A stretch of DNA of 22,042 bases from Bacteroidota bacterium (lineage in GTDB: Bacteria > Bacteroidota > Bacteroidia > Bacteroidales > F082). The notes below the pieces were generated by a model that did not search any database, was not told the origin of the DNA, and was given only the letters and a program-made list of their open reading frames with translations. This document shows, in pieces, positions 1-7,080 of the stretch; position 1 is the first letter of the stretch, and every line of letters begins with the position of its first letter. A program made the position numbers and the translations under genes. The DNA is taken from contig JAEWWJ010000065.1 of the NCBI GenBank assembly GCA_023396415.1, positions 1 through 22,042 of the forward strand. Reading direction: 5' to 3'.

Positions 1-2
1 CT

Positions 3-116
3 GCCAGAAAAACTACATTGGTGATGGCTGTCAAAGGCAAAAAACGAGACTATATCGAGAAACTCTTTCAAAATATCAAGCGATTTAAGCCCCCTGATAA
101 AGTTTCAATTGAATAA
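3..116 (+). CDS. C-terminal fragment of an unidentified protein (cut by window start)
   Basis: An open frame runs from the window edge to a TAA at 114-116 and encodes 37 residues ending KPPDKVSIE. It is basic and lysine-rich (KGKKRDYIEKLF). I do not recognise a family from so short a tail. It has the same orientation as the insertion-sequence remnant that follows after about 200 bp, so it may be a resident gene whose downstream region was invaded. The coding call rests only on the open frame and plausible composition; the other two forward frames stop early. Confidence 0.45.
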   Translation, partial: ARKTTLVMAVKGKKRDYIEKLFQNIKRFKPPDKVSIE

Positions 117-255
117 TTTGGGTTAATTTACCATTTTGGGAAAAATATATTTTTTTGGAATTTTTAGGGGTCATTGTACTTGAATCGCTGAATAAAAAAC
201 CACGAAGTAAGGCAATAAATGTTTTGTCTATAAAGCATTTTACAGAGAGATCAGG

Positions 256-274
256 GATCAATCCGAAAAGTTGG
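256..274 (+). repeat. 19-bp direct repeat, left copy, upstream of IS ORF A
   Basis: GATCAATCCGAAAAGTTGG occurs here and again at 912-930 with one mismatch (GAAGAG for GAAAAG), in the same orientation. The left copy lies just upstream of the first IS reading frame and the right copy sits exactly where transposase homology stops. The repeat is read directly from the sequence; its link to the deletion is inference. Confidence 0.6.
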
Positions 275-317
275 GGGGATACAATAAATTTATTTTCCGT
301 GGTGGAAAATTAATTCA

Positions 318-692
318 ATGGAATCAGGAAATTATGAGCTTTTAACGAGTTTGGTGTTACCCCAAGGACTTTTAGATTACTTTACGATTGTAAAAATTGA
401 TCAATCAATAGATTTATATCAAGTTTATCTTGAAGAATATAATGTAAAACCAACAGAATACGCCAATGAACGTTTAGTTTCTATGAGGTTTTACGAAGAA
501 GTGAGTGTTCAGGATTTCCCTATTCGTGGCAATAAAGTGTTACTTCATACTCATCGTAGGCGATGGCTCAACCAAGACACTGGAGATGAAGTTAGCAGAG
601 ACTGGAATCTGGAAACAAAGGAAACACGAATGGCGCAAAAATTCGCGTCTTTTTTAAAAGAACTTGCACGATACGCGAGCAGTGAGCATTAA
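318..692 (+). CDS. ISAon1-family transposase N-terminal region protein (ORF A)
   Basis: This 124-aa protein matches my memory of the small first ORF of ISAon1-type elements: an LLPQGLLDYF-like opening, a YLEEYNVKP segment, the QDFPIRGNKVLLHTHRRRW block with a run of basic residues, SRDWNLETKETRMAQKFASFLKE, and a short tail. Length is typical. The basic block suggests nucleic-acid binding, probably terminal recognition together with the second ORF (inference). It overlaps the start region of ORF B (664-692), as is usual for coupled IS frames. The frame is intact, but its partner is truncated, so the protein is probably not functional in transposition unless another copy supplies the catalytic part. 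Confidence 0.8.
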   Translation: MESGNYELLTSLVLPQGLLDYFTIVKIDQSIDLYQVYLEEYNVKPTEYANERLVSMRFYEEVSVQDFPIRGNKVLLHTHRRRWLNQDTGDEVSRDWNLETKETRMAQKFASFLKELARYASSEH

Positions 693-1032
693 AGGTGCAG
701 GCGATTACTTTGGTGTAAATGGTCAACTTCTGGAAGAACAATATCGGGAACATTTGAACGACTTTTACTCTTGGGATCAATTGTCACATTCAACGGATTG
801 GATATTATTTCAACAAAACATTGGTCCAAATCTAAATATTGACGAGACTTCTCTATCACACGGAGAATTCTTTACAGTGTTAACCAATAAACAAGCAAAA
901 GGCAAAAAAGTGATCAATCCGAAGAGTTGGTATCCTTTGAACTTACTAAAAACTACTGACCGGGAAAATTTGGACTCAATAAAACGTGATGGACTAAAAA
1001 GAGGAATGCCCTTGGGGAAAGGTATGAATTGA
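682..1032 (+). pseudogene. Truncated ISAon1-family transposase (ORF B)
   Basis: From GTG 682 the frame reads VSIKGAGDYFGVNG, then LLEEQYREHLNDFYSWDQLSHSTDW and NLNIDETSLSHGEFFTVLTNKQAKGKK. This is the helix-turn-helix-like and first DDE-strand region of the family, with the first catalytic Asp expected in NIDETSLS. Homology ends at about 909, where the full-length protein should continue for roughly 200 residues more. The remaining 40 codons come from unrelated DNA, and the last of them form one arm of the hairpin at 1005-1066. A TTG at 664 gives a longer frame, but homology starts near GTG 682. The tail segment RENLDSIKRDGLKRG faintly resembles the opening of some ADP-ribosyltransferase-like folds; I give that little weight. 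Confidence 0.7.
912..930 (+). repeat. 19-bp direct repeat, right copy, at the transposase breakpoint
   Basis: GATCAATCCGAAGAGTTGG, 18 of 19 identical to 256-274 and in the same orientation. It begins within 3 bp of the last recognisable transposase codon, so it marks a junction. If it were the IS right end it should be inverted; being direct, it is better explained by recombination between IS ends or by a second IS end having been adjacent here (inference). Confidence 0.55.
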
Positions 1033-1098
1033 AAAAACAACAAATCAATTCAACCCCAAGGGCATTAAGTTCGAACTTATAAAACAACCAACCAATTA
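996..1098 (-). ncRNA. Candidate structured small RNA, copy 1
   Basis: Read on the minus strand, this about 100-nt segment follows a TATATTTG promoter box and contains TTGGTTGGTT, then ATAAGTTCGAAC, then a long two-tier hairpin and a T5 run at 1000-996. The same order of parts recurs on the plus strand at 16139-16235. The outer stem is 13 perfect pairs and the inner stem 7, capped by a 14-nt loop (ATTTGTTGTTTTTT) that differs from copy 2 at one base. The inner stems of the two copies have different sequences yet both pair. The transcript start is inferred from promoter spacing. No reading frame of note is conserved between copies, so an RNA function is more likely than a peptide. I do not recognise the family. 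Confidence 0.6.
1005..1066 (-). terminator. Two-tier hairpin/terminator of small-RNA copy 1
   Basis: Positions 1005-1017 pair perfectly with 1054-1066 (13 bp, outer stem). Positions 1025-1031 pair with 1046-1052 (TGAATTG/CAATTCA), leaving a 14-nt loop at 1032-1045. The stems are separated by an asymmetric bulge (1018-1024 against 1053). On the minus strand a T5 run follows after a short CCTC spacer, so intrinsic termination is plausible but less tidy than in copy 2. It would also stop read-through from the DUF2461 gene. Confidence 0.65.
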
Positions 1099-1104
1099 GG
1101 AATA

Positions 1105-1155
1105 CAAATATAGACTTTTGGCGTTACTGATCGCCATATAGAATCAGTTAACGGT
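1105..1155 (-). promoter_or_regulatory. Promoter and conserved upstream box of small-RNA copy 1
   Basis: On the minus strand, TATATTTG (1112-1105) fits the Bacteroidota -7 consensus TAnnTTTG. Upstream, ACCGTTAACTGATTC (1155-1141) matches 14 of 15 bases of a box at the same relative position in copy 2; the gap to the -7 box is 28 bp here and 26 bp there. That places the shared box just upstream of the expected -33 region, a usual site for an activator. The box contains the palindrome GTTAAC. Its role is inference from conservation and position. Confidence 0.55.
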
Positions 1156-1176
1156 AATTTTTAACAAGATAAAGGC

Positions 1177-1845
1177 TTAATGTTTTTCAATATTTTCTAC
1201 CGCACGGTTTAAAAAGCTCATCAAAGGCAGCATTTGTTGAAATGTTTCAACTATAAATGATACTATATCAGACGTTTGCATCAAATCAGGCGAAAAAGGC
1301 CGGCTCACCACATAATGCTTGTATTTAAGCAAATCCACATCCGGAAAATCGGCGGGAAAACCTTTGGGCATTTTCACGAGTTTTTCGTCCATCAATTTGC
1401 CAAACATCGTCACAAATTGGGTTTCATAAATGATGGCTTTAAACTCTTCGGCATTAAAATAGACCTCCGATCGAACGGCGCGCAGCAGCTCAGGCATGGG
1501 GGCATAAAAACCTCCGCCAACAAATGACTGTCCGGGTTCAAAATGAATATAGTAGCCTGCATTTCCACTTCCCTTGCCTCCTTTTACAATATAGGCACCC
1601 ATATTTGTTTTGTATGGCAATTTATTTTTCGAGAAACGGACGTCACGATTGATGCGAAAGATACACTTTTTCGCCACCAACGGTCCCAACGCAGGGTCAA
1701 TCGCGGTGAGCGGTTTTATCACTTGATCAACAATGTCAATCAGCTCATTTCGAGCCTCTTCATAATTTATACGATGGGCATCAAACCAGGCCTTTTCATT
1801 GTTTATGGCCAAGTCTGACAAAAAAGTAAGCAATGTTTTACTCAT
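1177..1845 (-). CDS. DUF2461 family protein
   Basis: The 222-aa product matches the DUF2461 (TIGR02453-type) family in length and in its best-known block, FRINRDVRFSKNKLPYKTN, at about residues 63-81, followed by a GYYIHFEP segment and a VGGGFYAP segment. The family is widespread in bacteria and has no firmly established biochemical role. The protein has no signal peptide or membrane segment, so it should be cytoplasmic. ATG 1845 is well placed: a TATTTTTG box lies at 1869-1862 on the same strand, giving a very short leader. It is divergent from the PorV-like gene at 1910. The small-RNA promoter box begins only 21 bp after its stop, so the two loci are tightly packed. Confidence 0.85.
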   Translation of the reverse strand: MSKTLLTFLSDLAINNEKAWFDAHRINYEEARNELIDIVDQVIKPLTAIDPALGPLVAKKCIFRINRDVRFSKNKLPYKTNMGAYIVKGGKGSGNAGYYIHFEPGQSFVGGGFYAPMPELLRAVRSEVYFNAEEFKAIIYETQFVTMFGKLMDEKLVKMPKGFPADFPDVDLLKYKHYVVSRPFSPDLMQTSDIVSFIVETFQQMLPLMSFLNRAVENIEKH

Positions 1846-1861
1846 AAGTCATGTTTGGTTG

Positions 1862-1869
1862 CAAAAATA
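1862..1869 (-). promoter_or_regulatory. Probable -7 box of the DUF2461 gene
   Basis: TATTTTTG on the minus strand matches TAnnTTTG and sits 16 bp upstream of ATG 1845. No convincing -33 element was seen. An imperfect box facing the other way (TAAATTCG, 1873-1880) could serve the divergent gene at 1910. Confidence 0.4.
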
Positions 1870-1909
1870 ATCTAAATTCGTTGTTGCATTTTAAAACGCT
1901 ACCCTACAC

Positions 1910-2728
1910 ATGAAAAACTATTTCATCATTCTCTTCTTATTTTGGGGTCTTTCTGCCTCTGCCTTTGATGGCTACGGAACGATTGGTGCACGCTCGGCTG
2001 GCATGGGCAGAGCCTCTGTGAGTTTAACCGATTTTTGGGCCATTCACAACAATCCCTCAGGCATCGCTTTGGAACAACGCATAGGTGCAGGCATCGCATT
2101 TGAAAACCGTCACCAATTAAAAGAGTTAAGTTTAAAGAGTGCGGCGGTGGTTTTACCGGTTAACTTTGGCGTCTTAGGTTTAAGTTTCAACCAGTTCGGT
2201 TACAGCCAATACCAAGAAAATAAAATTGGCATCGCCTACGCCCGGTCGTTTGGGTCCATGCTTCGGTTGGGATTGCAGCTGGATTATCTTTCGAGCCGTT
2301 TTGCCGAAGGCTATCCTGGAAGCGATCATGTAACTTTTGAGATTGGCGCACAATCCGATCTCACCGAAAAACTTACCGCTGCGGCGGTCATTTTCAATCC
2401 ACTAAGCGTAAAACGCTCCGAACTTACCAACGAACGTATCCCCGTTGTAATGCGCATTGGCTTGGATTATCATTTTACTACACAACTCACAGCGGTGATG
2501 GAAATAGAAAAGAGAACCGACTTTGGCCCCGACGGCCGACTGGGTTTAGAATACAAAATCAATGAAAAGTTTTATGCCCGAACAGGCGTTGCTGTCAACC
2601 CCGGCCTCTTCACTTTTGGTGCCGGATGGCATACCGGAAGACTTCATTTCGACTTGGCTGCCTCCCTGCATCAAGTGTTGGGAAGCACTGCGCAAGCCAG
2701 TTTAATCTATCATTTCGGTAAATTTTAA
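1910..2728 (+). CDS. PorV/PorQ-like outer-membrane beta-barrel protein
   Basis: The 272-aa product begins with a signal peptide (MKNYFIILFLFWGLSASA) and then GYGTIGARSAGMGRASVSL, the N-terminal signature of the PorV/PorQ and UPF0164-type barrels, followed by the FWAIHNNPSGIA segment typical of that group. The rest is alternating amphipathic strands ending in the aromatic terminus YHFGKF, as expected for an outer-membrane barrel. PorV and PorQ act in or near the type IX secretion system, but many relatives have no known role, so I do not assign a T9SS function. It is 5 bp upstream of a HhH outer-membrane protein and very probably co-transcribed with it. Confidence 0.75.
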   Translation: MKNYFIILFLFWGLSASAFDGYGTIGARSAGMGRASVSLTDFWAIHNNPSGIALEQRIGAGIAFENRHQLKELSLKSAAVVLPVNFGVLGLSFNQFGYSQYQENKIGIAYARSFGSMLRLGLQLDYLSSRFAEGYPGSDHVTFEIGAQSDLTEKLTAAAVIFNPLSVKRSELTNERIPVVMRIGLDYHFTTQLTAVMEIEKRTDFGPDGRLGLEYKINEKFYARTGVAVNPGLFTFGAGWHTGRLHFDLAASLHQVLGSTAQASLIYHFGKF

Positions 2729-2733
2729 AGCTT

Positions 2734-4878
2734 ATGTGCTTGCTTCAACTTCACAAAAAAAAGCTTCTCGCATGGCTCTTGTTATGGCTCCCCTTTGTGG
2801 GTTATACACAAGAGAGTGACACCACCTCCCTTCAGCTCAACGATCGCATTACAGCGCAAATTGAAGCCATTGCCGAAGCATTGGATGCCCAAGTGGATTT
2901 TACCGACCTTGTTGAGAATTACTATTTTTATACTGAAAACAAAATCAACATCAACGGGCCTGATATTGATCAACTTAGAAACCTTTACCTGATCACTGAT
3001 TTTCAGTTGCAAAACCTACAACAACACCTTAAAAAGTTTGGTGCTTTTGTGAGCATTTATGAGTTGGCCCTGGTGGAAGGTTTCGATGAAAAAACAGTGG
3101 CCGTGATTACGCCTATCATTGATGTGAGCAGCGACAACAAAAAAAACGTTTTGAAACCCAAGCAGATTGCAAAATACGGGCGGCACCAGCTGATCACTCG
3201 GTTAGAAAAGAACCTCAATCAACAAGCAGGTTATCAGCCGATTGAAGATTCAGCGCTGTGGAAAAAACCCTCATCGCGCTACCTTGGCTCCAACGATAAA
3301 GTGTATGCCAAATACAGCTTTAACTACCGCAACAGAGTGAAAGCTGGTATCACCATGGACAAAGATGCAGGAGAGGCTTTTTTTAAGAACAAAGTGAATG
3401 ATTCACTGCAACGCATACTGGGAAGCAAGTTAAAAAACGGCTTCGATTTTGTATCCATGCACGCTTTTGTTGCTGATGTTGGAATTGTAAAAGCCATTGC
3501 ATTAGGCGATTATCATCTATCATTCGGACAAGGAATCACACTATGGTCGGGGCTTTCGTTTGGCAAATCAACTGTGCCGACACAAGTGATGCGATTTGGT
3601 GGAGGATTAAAAGCCAACTCCTCGGTCAACGAAAGCTTCTTTTTGCGCGGTGCCGCAGCAACCATCAACCTCAAAGCGTTTGAAGTAACCGTATTCTATT
3701 CCTCCAAAAATATTGATGCCAACGCCGGACTACCCGACAGCCTCAGCAATGACAGTTATTTTGTTACCAGCCTACAAGAGAGCGGCTTACACCGAACAGT
3801 AAACGAGCTTTCTGATAAAGGAACGGTGCAGCAAAACCTTTATGGAGGCCGCGTTGCTTTTAGAAGTAAAAAGCTCGAGTTGGGCTACACCATGCACCAA
3901 ATGGTACTCGGCGCCGCTTTGAACCCACGTATTTATCCGTATTCACAGTTCCGTTTTCAAAAAGACAGGTTAATGAATCAGGGTTTTGACTGGCGCTGGG
4001 TGAACCCTAAAATCATTTTCTTTGGCGAAGTGGGCCGCAGCGACAATGGCGGGATGGCCGGTATTGCCGGTTTTGCAGCTCAACCGGCGGGCTTTGTGTC
4101 CTTTACTGTGGCATATCGTCATTACGAAAAAGAATATCAAAATCTATTCAGCAATGCCTTTTCCGAAAGCACCGCAACCAACAATGAATCAGGTTTATAC
4201 GCAGGTATTGTTGCAAGTTTGGCTCCCGGCTGGAAACTCTCGGCCTATTCCGACCAGTTTAAGTTTCAGTGGCTGCGCTTTTCAACCGATGCCCCAAGCA
4301 AAGGGTATGATTATTTTGTGCAATCAGACTATCGCATCAGCCGTCGCGCCGACTTTTACTTGCGGTTCAGAACCAAACAGAAGATGACCAACGACAAGAG
4401 TCCTTTGAATTGGATTGATTATATTGTCCCTGAAACCAAAAACACCTATCGTTTCCACATCAATTATGCAGTAAGCCAAGCATTTGTATTTAAAAGCAGA
4501 GCTGAACTGATTGACTATAAACGTAGTCAAGAGCCTCACAAATACGGTTTCATTATTTATCAAGATGTCCAGTATCGCCCTCAAGACCAACCTTTTGAAT
4601 TGAGTTTTCGCTATGCCGTTTTTGATGCCGACAGCTATGATGCCCGTCTTTACGCCTACGAAAGCGACGTGCTGTATGCCTTTTCCATTCCGGCCTTCTC
4701 CGAAAAAGGTAGCCGTGCCTACCTTTTATTAAAACTGAAAGCCATAAAAAACCTTGACATTTGGGCGCGCATTGCACACACTTGGTATGACAGCCGAAGC
4801 ACGATCGGCAGCGGACTTGACGTGATTGAAGGAAACAGCAAAACCGACTTAAAACTACAACTCAGGTGGAAATTCTAA
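2734..4878 (+). CDS. Helix-hairpin-helix domain outer-membrane protein
   Basis: A 714-aa exported protein. After a hydrophobic signal segment (residues about 8-24, ending GYTQ) comes a ComEA-like helix-hairpin-helix region at about 68-130 (ENKININGPDIDQLRNLYLI, then FGAFVSIYELALVEGFDEKT). The remaining about 580 residues are rich in aromatic, alternating strands (SYFVTSLQES, YAVFDADSYDARLYAY) and end in LQLRWKF, a barrel-like C-terminus. This HhH-plus-barrel architecture recurs in Bacteroidota; its function is not established to my knowledge. The HhH part could bind DNA or, as in other secreted HhH proteins, serve only as a structural module. The start at 2734 places it 5 bp after the PorV-like stop and gives a proper signal peptide. 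The esterase gene follows after 28 bp. Confidence 0.75.
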   Translation: MCLLQLHKKKLLAWLLLWLPFVGYTQESDTTSLQLNDRITAQIEAIAEALDAQVDFTDLVENYYFYTENKININGPDIDQLRNLYLITDFQLQNLQQHLKKFGAFVSIYELALVEGFDEKTVAVITPIIDVSSDNKKNVLKPKQIAKYGRHQLITRLEKNLNQQAGYQPIEDSALWKKPSSRYLGSNDKVYAKYSFNYRNRVKAGITMDKDAGEAFFKNKVNDSLQRILGSKLKNGFDFVSMHAFVADVGIVKAIALGDYHLSFGQGITLWSGLSFGKSTVPTQVMRFGGGLKANSSVNESFFLRGAAATINLKAFEVTVFYSSKNIDANAGLPDSLSNDSYFVTSLQESGLHRTVNELSDKGTVQQNLYGGRVAFRSKKLELGYTMHQMVLGAALNPRIYPYSQFRFQKDRLMNQGFDWRWVNPKIIFFGEVGRSDNGGMAGIAGFAAQPAGFVSFTVAYRHYEKEYQNLFSNAFSESTATNNESGLYAGIVASLAPGWKLSAYSDQFKFQWLRFSTDAPSKGYDYFVQSDYRISRRADFYLRFRTKQKMTNDKSPLNWIDYIVPETKNTYRFHINYAVSQAFVFKSRAELIDYKRSQEPHKYGFIIYQDVQYRPQDQPFELSFRYAVFDADSYDARLYAYESDVLYAFSIPAFSEKGSRAYLLLKLKAIKNLDIWARIAHTWYDSRSTIGSGLDVIEGNSKTDLKLQLRWKF

Positions 4879-4906
4879 TTGTTTTCCACTTCATAATCTA
4901 TTAAAT

Positions 4907-6172
4907 ATGATGCAGATGCACAAATATATTTGTTCCATTACTCTTCACCTCACCCTTTTCACTTTGATGCTCGTTCCCTCTTCCTGTGCAAAAGAAACCC
5001 AAGAACCTTCACAACAAGTGATCGGTTATCGTGATTTTAAATCCATACATGATTTTGAAGCCTGTTGGGATTCGCTGCTGTTAGTGAGTGATTCGGTCCT
5101 GCGCGAACAACAGATGCAAGATTTTTGGGATTCACTCAAAACAAACCAACAGATTCCGTTTCGTTGGCACGACACGGCGGTTTTTTTGTATCGCGGCAGC
5201 TCCGCTCCTACTTGGGTGGGCGACTTCAACGGCTGGGGCTCAGAAATGGAAGCTTGGGTGGGACAAAAAATGGGGGAGACAAAATATTGGAGTTTGAAGA
5301 AGAGTTTTCCGCCAAATGCGCGCCTCGACTACAAAATCATAGTCGGAAACAACTGGATTCTCGATCCGGCCAATCCACAGATCCAATACAGCGGCTTTGG
5401 CCCTAACTCAGCCCTTTTGATGCCCGAATGGCAATTTCCCGAAGAAACAGTTTTGGCACCCGGCATGATAAAGGGCACATTGAGCAGTAACATGCAGATC
5501 CAAAGTAGTCCGAGCCGCCTCAACTATGCCGTCAATTACCGAGTTTATACACCTTACAATTATGCTTCGGTGAGCAATTGTCCGGTGATTTATGTCACCG
5601 ACGGACATGAATATGCCGATCAAAATCTTGGTGCAATGGTTACGGTTTTGGATAATCTCATTTTTAAGGGAACCATTGAAGCCGTGATAGCTGTTTTTAT
5701 TGATCCACGCGATCTCAACAATGGCAACAACCGAAGAATGACCGAATACAGGGCCAATCCGAAATTTGCTGCTTTTGTAGCCGAAGAACTCATCCCAATC
5801 ATTGATAACAATTTCAAAACCAATCCATTGCCGTCAAAAAGAGCTATCTTAGGCACTTCGCTTGGAGGATGGAACTCGGCCTTTTTTGGCCTCACACATA
5901 GCAATAGTTTTCATTTGATTGGCATCCATTCGCCGGCCTTCGACAATAAAATTCTTAACGACTTTCAAAACAGTGAAAAGCTGCCGCTAAAGATATATAT
6001 GAGTACCGGAACCATCTTTGACACCCAAGAAAAAGCAAGGCTGATGCGCGATATTTTGACCGAAAAGAATTATCCTCTGCTTTACAAAGAAGTGAATGAA
6101 GGCCATTCGTGGGGCAATTGGCGAGCTTTGATAGATGAACCTTTGGTATATTTTTTTGGAATCGGAAAATGA
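4907..6172 (+). CDS. Lipoprotein esterase with N-terminal glycogen-binding-like (E-set) domain
   Basis: A 421-aa predicted lipoprotein: signal peptide with lipobox PSSC (Cys27). Residues about 85-170 form an early-set/CBM48-like module with the hallmark GDFNGWG (105-111) and LDYKIIVGNNWILDP. Residues about 205-420 match the esterase D/enterochelin-esterase alpha/beta-hydrolase family: PVIYVTDGHEY, the nucleophile elbow GTSLGG (Ser318), a probable acid around Asp372, and His400 in EGHSWGNWR. E-set plus esterase is the layout of ferric-enterobactin esterase (Fes) and of several carbohydrate esterases; the lipid anchor suggests action at the cell surface or in the periplasm. The substrate cannot be told from sequence. 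It is the third gene of the envelope cluster. In-frame ATGs at 4910 and 4916 are alternative starts. Confidence 0.8.
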   Translation: MMQMHKYICSITLHLTLFTLMLVPSSCAKETQEPSQQVIGYRDFKSIHDFEACWDSLLLVSDSVLREQQMQDFWDSLKTNQQIPFRWHDTAVFLYRGSSAPTWVGDFNGWGSEMEAWVGQKMGETKYWSLKKSFPPNARLDYKIIVGNNWILDPANPQIQYSGFGPNSALLMPEWQFPEETVLAPGMIKGTLSSNMQIQSSPSRLNYAVNYRVYTPYNYASVSNCPVIYVTDGHEYADQNLGAMVTVLDNLIFKGTIEAVIAVFIDPRDLNNGNNRRMTEYRANPKFAAFVAEELIPIIDNNFKTNPLPSKRAILGTSLGGWNSAFFGLTHSNSFHLIGIHSPAFDNKILNDFQNSEKLPLKIYMSTGTIFDTQEKARLMRDILTEKNYPLLYKEVNEGHSWGNWRALIDEPLVYFFGIGK

Positions 6173-6279
6173 TTTTTGACATCGGTCTGGTTTTGGTTCT
6201 TCATTTTGGTTCTGCAAAAAGCGAAGAAAGATTTTAGTCGAGAATAAACAACCAGCAGCAAAGAAATCAGTAAAATGCT

Positions 6280-6287
6280 TATTTTTG
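6280..6287 (+). promoter_or_regulatory. Probable -7 box for the 6325-8872 gene group
   Basis: TATTTTTG matches TAnnTTTG and lies 37 bp before the ATG at 6325. No clear -33 element was seen. The 152-bp gap after the esterase stop has no strong terminator, so some read-through from upstream is possible. Confidence 0.35.
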
Positions 6288-6324
6288 ACCACATTTTTAA
6301 TCCTTAATAACACAACAAACCGCT

Positions 6325-6762
6325 ATGCACACTGCCTTACTTCACACGCACTCAGGACTTCGATGGATCTTACTTATCAGTTTTATCAGCTCAATAGTAG
6401 TACTTTTCATCGCTTCAAAAAAAAGTACGCCATCGAATAAAATAAAATCCTACGTTCTTTTCACACTCATTATTAGCCATATACAACTCATTATCGGGTT
6501 GATTTTGTATTTTATCAGTCCTAAAGTTGTTTTTCAGGCTGCCTCAATGAAAAATTCCGTCCTCAGGTTTTATCTTGTTGAACACATCAGTTTGATGCTG
6601 ATCGCCCTTGTTCTTGTCACCATTGGCTATGTGAAATGGAAAAAAGCCGTCGAAGGAACTGCTAAGATGAAAAGCCTTTTTTGGTATTATACCATCGCTC
6701 TGCTCTTAATCTTGGTTTCCATTCCGTGGCCTTTTAGAATTGCCGGAGCAGCTTGGTATTAA
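6325..6762 (+). CDS. Four-helix cytochrome-b-like integral membrane protein
   Basis: The 145-aa protein has four predicted membrane helices (about 13-30, 43-64, 84-103, 118-136). The start MHTALLHTHSGLRW, the HIQLIIGLILYF block in helix 2, VEHISLMLIALVLV in helix 3 and the closing IPWPFR match a small Bacteroidota family usually annotated 'cytochrome B'. Histidines at 7, 9, 52 and 87 lie at or inside the membrane and could ligate haem, but binding is inferred from family naming, not proven here. It starts a run of three plus-strand genes; the next starts 33 bp after its stop. Confidence 0.65.
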   Translation: MHTALLHTHSGLRWILLISFISSIVVLFIASKKSTPSNKIKSYVLFTLIISHIQLIIGLILYFISPKVVFQAASMKNSVLRFYLVEHISLMLIALVLVTIGYVKWKKAVEGTAKMKSLFWYYTIALLLILVSIPWPFRIAGAAWY

Positions 6763-6795
6763 TCGAATTAAATATCCTAAAAAAGATACAATTTT

Positions 6796-7080
6796 ATGGA
6801 ACATCATTATGGATTTTTAAAGAACATGCTTGTACTGCTTGTGATTGGTGTGTGGGTGATCGTGTTGCAAAATGCAGGAATCATACCGCAGCTCCGCCCC
6901 ACCAAAGTCCAATCCGACGAGCCCCTCAACATCAAAGGAACAGTGGATGTTGAAAACACAGTTTTTATCAAAGGCCGCGTGGATGCTAACTTAGAAAGCA
7001 TTAATGGTTACAGCAAATTTTATAAAGATCCGCGTACCGGCGATTACTACGTGATACCGGTTACCGACCCTTATGAATAA
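6796..7080 (+). CDS. Short membrane-anchored protein of unknown function
   Basis: A 94-aa protein with one N-terminal membrane helix (about residues 9-25, MLVLLVIGVWVIVL) followed by about 65 soluble residues containing a repetitive strand pattern (NIKGTVDVENTVFIKGRVDANLES) and ending DYYVIPVTDPYE. I do not recognise a family. The soluble part should face the periplasm if Lys9 and the start remain inside (inference). Its stop overlaps the start of the TPR regulator by 8 bp (7073-7080), so the two are translationally coupled and may work together. Confidence 0.65.
   Translation: MEHHYGFLKNMLVLLVIGVWVIVLQNAGIIPQLRPTKVQSDEPLNIKGTVDVENTVFIKGRVDANLESINGYSKFYKDPRTGDYYVIPVTDPYE

Larger units (their letters stand above)
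256..930 (+). mobile_element. Degenerate ISAon1-family insertion sequence remnant
   Basis: Two adjacent frames match the two-part ISAon1-family transposase arrangement common in Bacteroidota: a short N-terminal-region protein followed by a DDE transposase. The first frame looks full length; the second keeps only the start of the transposase. Most of the DDE domain and the expected right end are missing. The outer limits given are those of a 19-bp direct repeat that brackets the coding remnant, not verified inverted repeats; I could not identify a matching inverted end or target duplication. The element cannot be autonomous. Confidence 0.6.

Noticed and set aside
940..1032. Tail of the transposase frame as an ADP-ribosyltransferase fragment
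   Set aside because: Only about 15 residues resemble such openings and the codons run into the RNA hairpin; too weak.
1069..1076. GTTCGAAC read as a tRNA T-arm
   Set aside because: No acceptor, D or anticodon stems flank either copy; the motif belongs to the repeated RNA locus.
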